Shown piece by piece: positions 16,252 to 25,808 of a stretch of DNA of 64,000 bases; position 1 is the stretch's first letter; each line of letters starts with the position of its first letter. The stretch covers positions 4,402,001 to 4,466,000 of the forward strand of contig NZ_CP047898.1 in assembly GCF_009911795.1 (NCBI RefSeq), given 5' to 3'. Position numbers and translations under genes: made by a program. The stretch is from Pseudarthrobacter psychrotolerans (GTDB taxonomy: Bacteria > Actinomycetota > Actinomycetes > Actinomycetales > Micrococcaceae). Below the pieces are notes generated by a model. It did not search any database. It was not told the DNA's origin and saw only the letters and a program-made list of their open reading frames with translations.

Positions 16252-17322
16252 ATGCTGTTTTCCCCCTTAACTCTTGGCGAGCTTGAACTGCCCAACCGCC
16301 TCGTGATGGCACCCCTTACCCGTCTCCGCTCAGGCGAGGACGGTGTTCCGGGTCCCTTGGTTGTGGAGCACTACCGACAGCGCGCATCCCTGGGACTCAT
16401 CGTCAGCGAGGGCACTTACCCGAGCCCCGCCGGACGCTCCTACCCGGGGCAGCCCGGTCTCGTCACCGCAGAGCAGATTGCCGCCTGGAAAAAGGTCACC
16501 GACGCGGTGCACGCTGAAGGCGGCCGGATATTTGCCCAGATCATGCACGGCGGACGGGTTTCCCATGCGGACATCACGGGTGGCCACACCATCGTGGGCC
16601 CGAGTGCTGTCGCCATCGAGGGTGAGGTCCGCACCCCGTCCGGCAAGCAGGCGTACCCAGTCCCGCACGCGCTGACCATCGGTGAGCTGCCCGTCGTGAT
16701 GCAGGAAATCGTCACCGGCTCGATCAACGCCATTGAAGCGGGATTCGACGGCGTGGAGCTGCACTCGGCCAACGGCTACCTTCTCCACGAATTCCTGGCC
16801 CCGAACTCCAATGTCCGCGACGACAGCTACGGCGGTTCGCCGGAAAAGCGGGCCCGCTTTGTGATCGAAACGGTCAACGCCGTGGTGGTTGCGGTGGGTT
16901 CGAGCCGCGTGGGTATCCGCATCTCGCCTGAGCACAGCGTCCAGGGCATCGCCGAAACGGATGCGGCCGATGTCCGCGCCACCTACGAGGTGCTGGTGGA
17001 CAGCATTGCGCCGCTCAACCTCGCATACGTCAGCATCCTGCACCACGAGCCCGCCAGTGAACTGGTCCAGGATCTCCGGGCACGCTTCAACGGCGCGTTC
17101 CTGGTGAACTCCGGCTTCGGCACCATCACTACGCTGGAGGAAGCAACCGCGCTGGTGGCAGACGGCCATGCAGACGCTGTGGTGGTGGGACGCCCCGCCA
17201 TTGCCAACCCGGACCTCGCGCGGCGCTGGAAGGAAAGCCTTCCGCTGAACGAACCGGACGCGTCCACGTTCTACGCGGACGGCTCCGTAGGCTACACGGA
17301 CTACCCCGCGTATTCCGCTTAG
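16252..17322 (+). CDS. Old Yellow Enzyme-family alkene reductase (NADH:flavin oxidoreductase)
   Basis: This FMN-dependent TIM-barrel ene-reductase has 356 residues, the usual length. Visible family features are LFSPLTLGELELPNRLVMAPLTR at the N-terminus, FAQIMHGGR, the substrate-binding HSANGYLLHEFL region and the FMN phosphate-binding VVVGRPAIANPDL at the end. It resembles the NemA/OPR-type enzymes that reduce activated C=C bonds or nitro compounds. The start at 16252 is set by AAAGGAAC upstream. A strong hairpin terminator follows. Confidence 0.92.
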   Translation: MLFSPLTLGELELPNRLVMAPLTRLRSGEDGVPGPLVVEHYRQRASLGLIVSEGTYPSPAGRSYPGQPGLVTAEQIAAWKKVTDAVHAEGGRIFAQIMHGGRVSHADITGGHTIVGPSAVAIEGEVRTPSGKQAYPVPHALTIGELPVVMQEIVTGSINAIEAGFDGVELHSANGYLLHEFLAPNSNVRDDSYGGSPEKRARFVIETVNAVVVAVGSSRVGIRISPEHSVQGIAETDAADVRATYEVLVDSIAPLNLAYVSILHHEPASELVQDLRARFNGAFLVNSGFGTITTLEEATALVADGHADAVVVGRPAIANPDLARRWKESLPLNEPDASTFYADGSVGYTDYPAYSA

Positions 17323-17354
17323 CCGTCAGCGCTCGCATTGACCAGAGCTTAACG

Positions 17355-17389
17355 ACGACGGCGGCACCCGGCTTGGGTGCCGCCGTCGT
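17355..17389 (+). terminator. Strong hairpin terminator after the ene-reductase gene
   Basis: A perfect 15-bp stem (17355-17369 with 17375-17389) closes a 5-base loop GGCTT, 33 bases after the stop. It has no long U-tract, as is usual in high-GC actinobacteria. Confidence 0.85.
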
Positions 17390-17541
17390 TGGCTGCTCGG
17401 TGTGCTGTCCCGGCAGCCCGCGCCAATTGGCCATCCGACGGCTGTTTTGGCTCATTTTCAAGAGTTGGCCCGCCCAGGTTCACAAGCGCTGAGCGGTAAC
17501 TCCAGAATACTCCAGCGAATGGATTATTGCTAGAGAATTAA

Positions 17542-17838
17542 CTACAGGTATGCCTCCCGGCCCGTCCCTTCGCGCATCACCAGCTTGTCGTCCTGAATCG
17601 AGACGAGCAGGCTTTTGGGCTTTCCGCTGACTTTGGTAATGGCTTTCAGGCCACGGTTGGTGACTTCCACACCCACCTGAGCCCCTTTCGCGGGCAGCTC
17701 TACGGACGCTTCGTAGGCTTCGCCCAGCAGAGGGTTGGTGGACACCCCCATATCTCGGCGGACCTCTTTGCCGTTGACCATGACGCTGATGTTGGCCTCG
17801 TCGAACCCTTCCTGAAAGACGATGAGCAGTTCCCGCAT
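17542..17838 (-). CDS. Hypothetical small beta-rich protein
   Basis: The 98-residue product (MRELLIVFQEGFDEANISVMV...) has alternating short hydrophobic strands and no cysteine, signal peptide or membrane segment. No family is recognised. It is a plausible gene because GAAGAGGCC lies upstream of the ATG, it stands alone, and nothing else occupies the interval. It diverges from tex, with about 140 bases between their starts. Confidence 0.6.
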   Translation of the reverse strand: MRELLIVFQEGFDEANISVMVNGKEVRRDMGVSTNPLLGEAYEASVELPAKGAQVGVEVTNRGLKAITKVSGKPKSLLVSIQDDKLVMREGTGREAYL

Positions 17839-17975
17839 GGTGGCCTCTTCCTCGAAGTGATTACCTGTGACGGCATATCAACTACAGCACTTCGCGGCCC
17901 GGAGCGGAATACCCCGGCCGGCTGCCCGGCAGTGCGTCGCTGGAGACCATCAGGCCCGTAGGGCAAAATGTTCAG

Positions 17976-20573
17976 GTGACCCAACTCCCGCACGTCCCGT
18001 CCGCCCCCACTTCTGCCTCAACTCCGGACAGCGCCATCCATGCCCAGATCGCCGCCGAGCTTGGTGTGAAGACCTGGCAGGTCAAGGCTGCAGTGGACCT
18101 GCTCGACGGCGGGTCCACCGTTCCGTTCATCGCCCGGTACCGCAAGGAAGCCACCGGGACGCTGGATGACACGCAGCTGCGTGAGCTCGACGAGCGCCTG
18201 CGCTACCTCCGCGAACTCGAGGACCGCCGTCGTGCCGTGCTCGAAGCGATGGCCGCGCAGGGGCAGCTGACTCCCGAGCTGCAGGCAGCGATCCTGGCCG
18301 CGGACACCAAGTCACGGTTGGAGGACATCTACCTTCCGTTCAAATCCAAGCGCCGCACCAAGGCCCAGATCGCCCGTGAAGCCGGGCTGGAGCCGCTCGC
18401 CGATGCGCTACTGAAGCGGCCCGACCTGGATCCGGAACGCGAGGCTGCCAGGTACCTGAACGCCGAACACTCCTTTGATGACGCGGCCGCCGCGCTCGCC
18501 GGCGCCCGTTCAATCCTGGTCGAGCGGGTTGCGCAGGATCCGGACCTCGCGGCAACCCTGCGCGAGCGGCTGTGGACGCAGGGGCGGATGGTGTCGCGGG
18601 TCAAGAAGGGCAAGGAGTCCGAGGGGCAGAAATTCGCCGACTACTTTGACTTCGCCCAGGCGCCCACCGGGATGCCGTCGCACCGAGTGCTTGCGCTGTT
18701 GCGTGGTGAGAAGGACGGCGTCCTGGAGCTGGATCTCGCCGAGGCGGATCCGAACGACGACGACGCCCTGGCCGCCGCGCGTTCCCGCTACGAATCCGCC
18801 GTGGCCAGGTGCCTCGGGGTCGCCGACCGTGGCCGTCCCGCCGACGCGTGGCTGATCCAGACCGCGCAGCTTGCCTGGCGTTCGCGGGTGTTGGCCCGGC
18901 TGACGGCCGACCTGAGGGGACGGCTGTTTACCGCCGCCGAGGACGAAGCTGTCCGCGTGTTCGCCGCGAACCTCCGCGACGTGCTCCTGGCCGCACCCGC
19001 CGGAAACCGCGCCACTCTTGGGCTGGACCCGGGACTGCGGACCGGCGTGAAGGTGGCTGTTGTGGACGGGACGGGCAAGGTGGTGGCCACCGATACGGTG
19101 TACCCGCACGCGCCTGCCCGGAAGTGGGACGAGGCCCTAGCCACCCTGGTGCGGCTCGCCCGGAAGCACAACGTTGAACTGGTGGCCATCGGAAACGGCA
19201 CAGCGTCCCGGGAGACGGACAAGCTTGCCGCGGAACTGATCAAACTGCTGCCGGCCGCGGAGGTGAAACCGCAGAAACTGGTGGTCTCCGAGGCCGGCGC
19301 GTCGGTGTACTCCGCCTCGGCGCTGGCATCGGCGGAGCTGCCGGGCATGGACGTTTCCCTGCGCGGTGCCGTCTCCATTGCGCGGCGGCTCCAGGACCCG
19401 CTGGCTGAGCTGGTGAAGATCGATCCCAAGTCCATCGGCGTGGGGCAGTACCAGCACGATGTCACGGCGGCGAAGCTGGACCGCAGCCTGGACGCGGTGG
19501 TTGAGGACTGTGTGAATGCCGTGGGCGTTGACGTGAACACGGCGTCACCCGCGCTGCTGAGCCGGGTGGCCGGCGTCGGGCCTTTGCTGAGCGAGAATAT
19601 TGTGGCGTACCGGAACGAACACGGGCCGTTTGCCAAGCGCAGCGAACTGAAGAAAGTACCCCGACTGGGCGCGAAGGCGTTTGAGCAGTGCGCAGGTTTC
19701 CTCCGGATCACCGGCGGGGCAGAACCGCTGGACGCATCGAGCGTGCACCCCGAGGCGTACCCGATTGCCAGGAAAATCCTGGTCGCCGCCGGCTCGGCGC
19801 CGGCGTCGACCCTTGATCCCCGCGCTTTCGTTGACGGAACCTTTGGCCTGCCCACGGTCCAGGACATCCTGGCGGAGCTGGACAAACCCGGCCGCGACCC
19901 ACGACCCGCCTTTGCCGCGGCGACCTTCTCCGAAGGGATCGAGAAGATCTCCGACTTGAAGCCCGGCATGGTCCTTGAGGGGACGGTCACCAACGTGGCC
20001 GCGTTCGGCGCATTTGTGGACGTTGGAGTGCACCAGGACGGGCTGGTTCACGTGTCTGCGCTGGCCAACCGCTTTGTCTCCGATCCCCGCGAAGTGGTGA
20101 AGTCCGGGCAGGTTGTCCGGGTGAAGGTGCTGGAAGCCGATCCGGAGCGGAAACGGATTTCGCTCACTCTGAGGCTCGACGACGAACCGTCGCCTTCCGG
20201 TGGACGGGCGCCAGGCGCGCGCTCGGAAGGTCAGCGTTCGGAGGGTACTCGTTCGGCGGCTGGGCGACCGGAAGCCGGGCGTTCGGAAGGGAGCCGTCCT
20301 GAAAATGGTCGGGCAGCTGGGGGACGTCCAGCTGGAGGACGGCCAGCTGAGGGACACCGAACAGGGGGCCGTCCGGCAAATCCGCAGCGTGACTCCAGCG
20401 GGCGCGACTCGGGTGGGCAGCGCGGATCCGGGGCGCCGAGCCCGGGGAACAAGAACGCATCGTCGTCGAAGCCGGATCCGAAGTCTTCTAGCGGCCGGCC
20501 GCCGGCGCCGAATCCGGCGCCCGCAAACACCGCCATGGCCGAGGCTCTCCGCAGGGCTGGCCTCGGCAAATAG
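17976..20573 (+). CDS. tex: Tex-family S1 RNA-binding transcription accessory protein
   Basis: Tex is a cytoplasmic nucleic-acid-binding protein affecting transcription. The 865-residue product has the expected order: N-terminal helical Tex region, YqgF/RNaseH-like domain ([18 protein letters not shown]), helix-hairpin-helix region ([20 protein letters not shown]) and an S1 domain ([21 protein letters not shown]). A Gly/Arg/Ser-rich tail of about 120 residues follows, built from degenerate RSEG/GGRPA repeats and ending in a conserved-looking ALRRAGLGK. The tail is probably disordered and RNA-binding. The GTG at 17976 is used, and no better start is seen. Confidence 0.93.
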   Translation: MTQLPHVPSAPTSASTPDSAIHAQIAAELGVKTWQVKAAVDLLDGGSTVPFIARYRKEATGTLDDTQLRELDERLRYLRELEDRRRAVLEAMAAQGQLTPELQAAILAADTKSRLEDIYLPFKSKRRTKAQIAREAGLEPLADALLKRPDLDPEREAARYLNAEHSFDDAAAALAGARSILVERVAQDPDLAATLRERLWTQGRMVSRVKKGKESEGQKFADYFDFAQAPTGMPSHRVLALLRGEKDGVLELDLAEADPNDDDALAAARSRYESAVARCLGVADRGRPADAWLIQTAQLAWRSRVLARLTADLRGRLFTAAEDEAVRVFAANLRDVLLAAPAGNRATLGLDPGLRTGVKVAVVDGTGKVVATDTVYPHAPARKWDEALATLVRLARKHNVELVAIGNGTASRETDKLAAELIKLLPAAEVKPQKLVVSEAGASVYSASALASAELPGMDVSLRGAVSIARRLQDPLAELVKIDPKSIGVGQYQHDVTAAKLDRSLDAVVEDCVNAVGVDVNTASPALLSRVAGVGPLLSENIVAYRNEHGPFAKRSELKKVPRLGAKAFEQCAGFLRITGGAEPLDASSVHPEAYPIARKILVAAGSAPASTLDPRAFVDGTFGLPTVQDILAELDKPGRDPRPAFAAATFSEGIEKISDLKPGMVLEGTVTNVAAFGAFVDVGVHQDGLVHVSALANRFVSDPREVVKSGQVVRVKVLEADPERKRISLTLRLDDEPSPSGGRAPGARSEGQRSEGTRSAAGRPEAGRSEGSRPENGRAAGGRPAGGRPAEGHRTGGRPANPQRDSSGRDSGGQRGSGAPSPGNKNASSSKPDPKSSSGRPPAPNPAPANTAMAEALRRAGLGK

Positions 20574-20618
20574 CAGGTTATGACCGGATATTCGGGCATT
20601 GAGACGTCACGGTCCAGC

Positions 20619-20810
20619 TCACGGTGTTCGGACAGGACTCGGTCCGCGGATCGCTGCGCCAGGCTGTTGAGCCATATTTCTGGCCATATGTTCGGCCATT
20701 GGCTGAACGTGGTCTGGCCAGTGGGGTGGTTCCCAGTCGGGGTGTTCGCTGGCGTAGTGCCGTCCGGTGGTTGAGATCCAACCGGGTGGTTTGTTCTTGC
20801 TGGCGGTGGT
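20619..20810 (-). pseudogene. 3' end of the IS-interrupted DUF222/HNH gene
   Basis: On the minus strand this segment encodes TTASKNKPPGWISTTGRHYA... to a stop at 20619, the usual C-terminal tail of DUF222/HNH proteins. It continues exactly in frame from the fragment at 23561-24783 once the IS and one copy of the 6-bp duplication are removed (...HTTAWTP then TTASK...). With one restored base in the 5' fragment, the whole gene would be 1,416 bases, 472 codons. Confidence 0.9.
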
Positions 20811-20816
20811 GGGTGT
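20811..20816. repeat. Target-site duplication, left copy (GGGTGT)
   Basis: GGGTGT directly precedes the left IS end and is repeated directly after the right end at 23561-23566. IS21-family elements make short target duplications, so this marks the insertion. Confidence 0.9.
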
Positions 20817-20843
20817 TGTTAGCTGCAACTTTAAACTGACCAG
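20817..20843. repeat. IS21 left terminal inverted repeat
   Basis: It matches the complement of 23534-23560 at 23 of 27 positions, with the shared core CTGCAACTTT. Further TGACC-containing subrepeats follow to about 20915. Confidence 0.88.
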
Positions 20844-21058
20844 AGACGGCAATTTGGATTGACCGTTCGCGGCAGTGGTTTTGACCAGTGGCTGCAAGTA
20901 CTTTTGACCAGTTCTTGGCCGTGTGTGTGGCCGGGGCTTTGCTGGGATTCCCTTGTCCGTCCCCCGTGTCATTACGGGGAGAGCCCCTTCCTTCCGCGGT
21001 GAAATAGCGATGCCAATCGTTTTTATTTCACCCATCGTGGGGAAGGAAGGGGCTTGAT

Positions 21059-22626
21059 GTGAAGTCTCCAGGAGAGTTCATGGAAATTTTAGCTGCTTAT
21101 GATTTGACCCGTTCGTACCGGGATGCCGCGAAGATCTGCGGCGTTTCGCACAACACTGTCCGTTCGTATGTGAAGGCCCGGCAGGAAGGCGTCCAAGCGC
21201 CGGTCGCCCGCCAGCGGGGACGGATCACTGACCCGTTCCTGCCGCAGATGAAGTCGCTGGTCGAGCAGTCCCGCGGGAAGATCCGCGGGGACGTTGTGCA
21301 CGGAAAACTCGTTGATCTGGGCTATCCCGGATCGATCCGCACGACCCGCTACGTGCTGGCCGGGCTGAAGTCGAAATACCGGGCCCAAAACACCCGTGTT
21401 CACCGGCCCTGGACTGTGGAGCCAGGCCTGTGGCTCCAATGGGACTACGGAGACGGGCCCGTCGTTGACGGCGCCAAAACGGTGTTGTTCGTGGCCTGGC
21501 TGGCGTATTCACGCTTCCGGATCGTGATCCCTTTGCGGGATAAGACCATGCCGAGCGTCTTCGCCGCCCTCGACCGCTCCTTCCGGCTCATCGGCGGGGT
21601 CCCGACGTACATTTTGACCGACAACGAGAAGACCGTCACGGTCGAGCACGTTGCCGGGGTGCCGGTCCGTAACCCGCAGATCGTCGCGTTCGCCCGGCAC
21701 TACTCCACCGCCGTGCACACCTGCATGCCGGCGGACCCGGCCTCGAAGGGCGGGGTGGAGAACGCGGTCAAGATCGCCAAAGCCGACATCGTGCCCAAAG
21801 ACACGAACCTGCGCCCGGACTACGCCTCCTTCGCCGAGCTGGAAGCGGCGTGCGAGGCGTTTATGGAGGATGTGAATTCCAAGGTCCACCGGGCCACCCT
21901 GGAGATCCCCAGGACATGCTGAGACTGATCGAGCAGCCCAAGCTGCACCCGGTCCCTGCAGTGCCGGTGACGGCCAGTTTCGGGCAGGTCCGGCAGGTCC
22001 CGCCGAACACTCCCATGGTCACCTACGAGCACGCCCGCTACTCCGTCCCGCACACCCTGATGGGGCAAAGGCTCTGGGTGCGCGGCACCGACACCGAGGT
22101 CATCATCGTCCATGTCGGCGAGGCCGGGCCGGTGGAAGTCGCACGCCATCCACTCACCCGTCCCGGCGTGCCGGCGATCATTGACGCCCACTTCCCGCCC
22201 GCCAATGCCGGGGCCCTGGAACGGGTGATCCGCCCCACGAACACCGCCGAAGAGGAGTTCCTGGCACTCGGCGCCGGGGCAGCGCTCTGGCTCAAAGAAG
22301 CCGCCGCAGCCGGGACGAACAAGATCCGCCACAAGATGGAACGCGCCGCCACCATGGCCAAGGTCATGGGCGCCGACGTCGTTGACCAGGGTCTCGGCGC
22401 CGCCGCCGTGCACCACCGCTTCAGCCACGAGGACCTGGTCTCCATCATCACCAACACCGCCACCGGCCAGCCGCAAAGAACCATCAGCACTACCCGGCAC
22501 GCCGTCACCGACCAAGGCCAGTGGCTGAGCCAGGGCACCAGCGCATGGGCCAACTTCGGTACCACCAACACCCCTACCACCAGCGATGCCAGCGACGTTG
22601 CCGATCTTGAAGGAGCCACCGAATGA
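21059..22626 (+). pseudogene. istA: IS21 transposase istA, frameshifted
   Basis: IstA is the DDE transposase of the element. The first frame (21059-21922) has the N-terminal helix-turn-helix and the integrase core, with the acidic residues in LQWDYGDG, LTDNEK and KGGVENA. It then ends after EIPRTC. The remaining beta-barrel part continues in another frame to 22626. Adding one base at the CCCC run 21907-21910 restores EIPQDML and gives 1,569 bases, exactly 523 codons. IS21 istA is not normally frameshifted, so either the copy is dead or one C is missing from the assembly. istB overlaps the stop by 4 bases. Confidence 0.9.
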
Positions 22627-23414
22627 GCGCGACAGCCCTGGCCCCCAGCCCGCTGGCGGATGCGGCCGTGGAGCACGTCATCGCGTTGATGCGCACCACC
22701 CGGATGCCGCACGCCCGCGCCGTTGTCGCCGAGGTGTTGGCGACCGCGAAGGCCCAGCGCTGGGACCCCACAGAAGTCATTCGCGTCTTGCTCGAGGCCG
22801 AAGCAACGGGCCGGAACCGGTCGATGCTCGCCACCCGGCGCAAACGCGCGGGGTTCCCCACCGGGAAAACGTTCGATGTCTGGGACGAGTCCCTCTCCAC
22901 CCTGCCGGCTGCGACGACCTCGTTCCTGCGGACCCTGGAGTGGGTGCGGCGGAGGGAGAACCTGATCGCGTGCGGGCCCTCCGGGACCGGGAAAACCCTG
23001 CTGCTGGAATCCCTGGGCCAGCAGGCCATCGACGAAGGCATGTCCGTGTCGTGGCTGAGTCTGGAGGACCTCGGCGCCCTCGTGCGCCGGCACCGCATCG
23101 ATGACAGCGTCAACAAGGCCATCACCCGCGTTACCGGCGTGGATTTGATTTGCATTGATGACGTAGGACTTTTGCCGGTTTCCGGCGATGCCGCCGAGGG
23201 TTTCTACCGCGTCGTGGAGGCCTCCTACGAGAAACGCTCCCTGGCGATCAGCTCGAATATCCACCCCTCCGGCTTTGATGAGTTGATGCCCAAAACCATC
23301 GCCACCGCGACCGTGGACCGGCTCATGCACCACGCACACCTATGCCAAACCAGCGGCGAGTCCGTCCGGCTCATGCAAGCCCAAAACGGGAAAGGAACCC
23401 GCCCGATGAACTAA
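22623..23414 (+). CDS. istB: IS21 helper ATPase IstB
   Basis: IstB is the AAA+ ATPase that assists IstA in target selection. The 263-residue product has Walker A GPSGTGKT and a Walker B-like DLICIDDVG, followed by SSNIHPSGFDELM as in the family. The ATG overlaps the istA stop. It appears intact, but transposition also needs IstA, whose frame is broken here. Confidence 0.95.
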   Translation: MSATALAPSPLADAAVEHVIALMRTTRMPHARAVVAEVLATAKAQRWDPTEVIRVLLEAEATGRNRSMLATRRKRAGFPTGKTFDVWDESLSTLPAATTSFLRTLEWVRRRENLIACGPSGTGKTLLLESLGQQAIDEGMSVSWLSLEDLGALVRRHRIDDSVNKAITRVTGVDLICIDDVGLLPVSGDAAEGFYRVVEASYEKRSLAISSNIHPSGFDELMPKTIATATVDRLMHHAHLCQTSGESVRLMQAQNGKGTRPMN

Positions 23415-23533
23415 CCCGCAACGCGGTCAGGCGCCCCAACCCCGGCATGCCCCCGGCGCCTGACCAGTGTTCAAAACTACTTGCCGCCACCGGTCAGTCC
23501 ATTGCAGCCACCGGTCAACGCAAACTGCAGCCA

Positions 23534-23560
23534 CCGGTCAGTTCAAAGTTGCAGTTGACA
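23534..23560. repeat. IS21 right terminal inverted repeat
   Basis: This is the mirror of the left end (23 of 27 matches) and ends GACA at 23560. Two further CCACCGGTCA-type subrepeats lie just inside (about 23489-23540). Confidence 0.88.
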
Positions 23561-23566
23561 GGGTGT
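23561..23566. repeat. Target-site duplication, right copy (GGGTGT)
   Basis: It matches the left copy at 20811-20816 and encodes the Thr-Pro codons at the insertion point of the HNH gene. Confidence 0.9.
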
Positions 23567-24783
23567 CCAGGCTGTGGTGTGGCGGAGTCTGTGGTGTTTG
23601 CGGCAGGGCTGGCCGAGATTGCTGATCCCAGTACTGCCTCCGTGGGCCCAGGCGAGGAGGTGGTCCGCTTCGTTGTCCAGGGAGTGGTTGCTGCAGCCGG
23701 GGAACGGGCACTTCCCGTCCCGCAACCGTAGCCATCGGCGTTGGGCTTTCGTGAGCCGGTAGCTGGTCCGCCCGATCTCCAACGGCGCACCGTCCCGCGG
23801 GTCGATCAGGACACGGTGGAAGGACTCCGCACCTTCCGCGATCAGTTGGCGGGCCATGGAGGGCGGGATCGGCCCGTACCCATCGAGCATGGACGGTTCA
23901 TCCGTGACGCCCAACAGGGCTAACACCGGGACCGTGATGAGGACCTGCGCCCGCGGCGACGGAACACCAGTTCCGGCAACAGCGATGTTGTTGGTGAGGA
24001 GCCAGGTCGTGACGGTGTCGGCGCGGAGCTGGGTGAGGGTCCGGTCCTCATGAGGCCCCTGGAGCGCTCTCGCGGCGGTCGTGGCCCGGTCCCAGATCCC
24101 CGCGGCCTGATCGGCGGGGAGGTACGCGCTGAGCCAGGCCATGCCGTCGCGGTCCGGCGCATACTCCAGGCGTCGATCCGCGGCGCTCTTGATGTGGCGC
24201 TTTTCGATGCTGACCGGGTGGTGGCGTTCCCGCCACGTCCTGGCCTTGTGCCGGAACCTCCCGGGGATGAGCTCACCGGCCGGGCCTCCACGTGCCGGGT
24301 TCGGCGCGTCGGGGTCCAGGAAATGCGCTTCGAGCGCCGTTTCATCGACCATGATCCTCGCGTGCTGCCACGAAATCCTCCCGGCCCGCAGCGCCGACAA
24401 CGTCAAGGCAGGGCCGTAGTCAGCTGATGCGCTTCGCCGAGCAGGCCGCTGGCGGCGCGTTCGCTGACCGTCAGGATGCAGGCGACCTCCGCGACCACCG
24501 CCATCTCCTGCCCGGTGTGGTCCTGCGGCGACTCTGCCGGACCCGCCAGAGTCTCCGCAGAGGCGGCATACACGGCGGCCGCATGGACCTTCAGCGCCGC
24601 AATCTTCGCCTCCCCGCGGGCGACGGCGGCCAAGGTTTTCAGGGCAAGATCAGCTCTACGGCGAATCGGATCAGCACCCGGACCGGAGGCTTCGGCAGCT
24701 TCACGGATCACAACGGCCAACTCAGCGAAGGACGCCGAAAGGGCCTCCGCCGTCGCCACAGCTCCTCTGCTATCCATACTCAA
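23561..24783 (-). pseudogene. DUF222/HNH endonuclease gene, 5' part, with frameshift and IS insertion
   Basis: This is the N-terminal and central part of a DUF222 (13E12-type) protein with an HNH nuclease domain (KCPFPGCSNHSLDNEADHL...KHHRLRH). Actinobacteria carry many copies, probably DNA-cutting enzymes linked to mobile DNA. Two lesions are visible. The first frame stops at 24403 after HQLTTALP, while the rest continues from 24406 in another frame, which one added base would mend. The gene is then cut by the IS at 23561, so the open frame ends inside the IS. The last part is at 20619-20810. Confidence 0.9.
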
Positions 24784-24856
24784 ATCATCCCCGGAGGGTC
24801 TGACAATGACGGCGAGACTGAATAGCTATGTGCATAACTCCGCGAAGCAACGATCA

Positions 24857-24927
24857 GGGCCTCAAATGTCCCTTCGGGCGGGGTCGTCGGCGTGGTGGGG
24901 CCTCAAATGTCCGTTCGCGCGGGGTCG
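24857..24927. repeat. Two direct copies of a 30-base dispersed repeat
   Basis: Copies at 24857-24886 and 24898-24927 match at 28 of 30 positions, share GGGCCTCAAATGTCC and end GCGGGGTCG. They lie between the start of the HNH gene and the end of the SDR gene. The core TCAAATGTCCGTTCGCGC corresponds to the palindrome arm at 1600 (other strand) and the copy at 63153. Confidence 0.7.
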
Positions 24928-24943
24928 CCCTCGTGCCCGGAGG

Positions 24944-25804
24944 CTACGGGTGGCGGACTCCGGTGCGTGCCAGAACTGCCCGGTAACCTTCCCGGAATGT
25001 CGGGTACGTGAACTCAAACCCAGTGCCGAGGAGCAAAGCATTGCTGCATCGCTTGTTGCCGCCGCGGGCCTCGCCGGCTGGACCGACTGGCGGTTCCGGA
25101 TAGCCCATTTCGGCGGCGAGGAACCGCAGCACGTCCCCAAGTTCAGCGGGAGAGTTGTCCACTCCGACATATACCGGCGCAGGCATAGCTTCCACGGTGG
25201 CCAGTTGGACGATCGCCGCAGCGGCGTCGTCCCGGTGGATCCGGTTAGTGAAGCGGGGCTCGTCGGGAAGCATGGCAGTCCCGCTGCGGACCTGGTCAAT
25301 CAGCCGGGTCCGGCCCGGACCGTAGATCCCGCCCAGCCGCAGCACAACGGGCGAGCTGCCAGTGCCGCGCAACCGCGAAACCAAGAGTTCCTCCGCCTCA
25401 AGGAGGATGCGTCCGGAGAAGCCGCCAGGTGCCGCCGTCGTACCCTCATCAACCCAGCCACCACCGGCGTCCCCATAGACAGCGGTGGAGGACACAAAAA
25501 GTACCCGGCGTGGCGTCACGCCGTCGCGCTCCAGGGCGTCCAGGAGGTGCGCCAGCCCGTCCACATAGGCGGCACGGTAGGCGGCTTCGGAGGGCGAATC
25601 AGCCGCAACGGCCACGACGACGGCGGTGGTGTCCGCCGGGACAGCGGGAAGGTCCGTAGAGCCCAGGTTCGCCGCCACGCCTTTGATCGCAGAGGGCAGT
25701 TTCTCGGGCGAGCGGCGCCAGCCCACCACCCGGTGTCCGGCGGCGGCGAAGCGCAGGCCTGCTTCGGTGCCCAGATCGCCGCAGCCGGCCAGGAGGATGG
25801 TCAC
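24944..25804 (-). CDS. NAD(P)-dependent SDR/epimerase-like oxidoreductase (YeeZ-like)
   Basis: This atypical short-chain dehydrogenase has 286 residues. The N-terminus has a Rossmann dinucleotide motif (LLAGCGDLG). FVSSTAVYGD marks the extended SDR Ser/Tyr region, and LRLGGIYGPGR follows. Such YeeZ-like proteins are cytoplasmic and poorly characterised. Its stop lies 4 bases from the neighbouring gene's end region on the same strand (25809), so the downstream gene is probably cotranscribed. Confidence 0.85.
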   Translation of the reverse strand: MTILLAGCGDLGTEAGLRFAAAGHRVVGWRRSPEKLPSAIKGVAANLGSTDLPAVPADTTAVVVAVAADSPSEAAYRAAYVDGLAHLLDALERDGVTPRRVLFVSSTAVYGDAGGGWVDEGTTAAPGGFSGRILLEAEELLVSRLRGTGSSPVVLRLGGIYGPGRTRLIDQVRSGTAMLPDEPRFTNRIHRDDAAAAIVQLATVEAMPAPVYVGVDNSPAELGDVLRFLAAEMGYPEPPVGPAGEARGGNKRCSNALLLGTGFEFTYPTFREGYRAVLARTGVRHP

Positions 25805-25808
25805 GGAC

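Larger units (their letters stand above)
20817..23560 (+). mobile_element. IS21-family insertion sequence, 2,744 bp
   Basis: The element carries istA (frameshifted) and istB in the usual overlapping order. Its ends begin TGT and end ACA, and are imperfect inverted repeats of 27 bases with 4 mismatches. Inside each end, a TGACC...GTGGCTGCA-like motif recurs several times, as is typical of the multiple transposase sites in IS21 ends. It is flanked by the 6-bp duplication GGGTGT and sits in a DUF222/HNH gene. No cargo gene is present. Confidence 0.95.

Noticed and set aside
21900..21930. Programmed frameshifting in istA
   Set aside because: IS21 istA is normally read in one frame, and the site has no slippery heptamer-plus-stop arrangement that would suit this family. 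A single lost C at a CCCC run is simpler.
22038..23339. 433-codon minus-strand frame inside the IS element
   Set aside because: It is antisense to istA and istB and shows no domain; it is explained by codon bias of the true genes.
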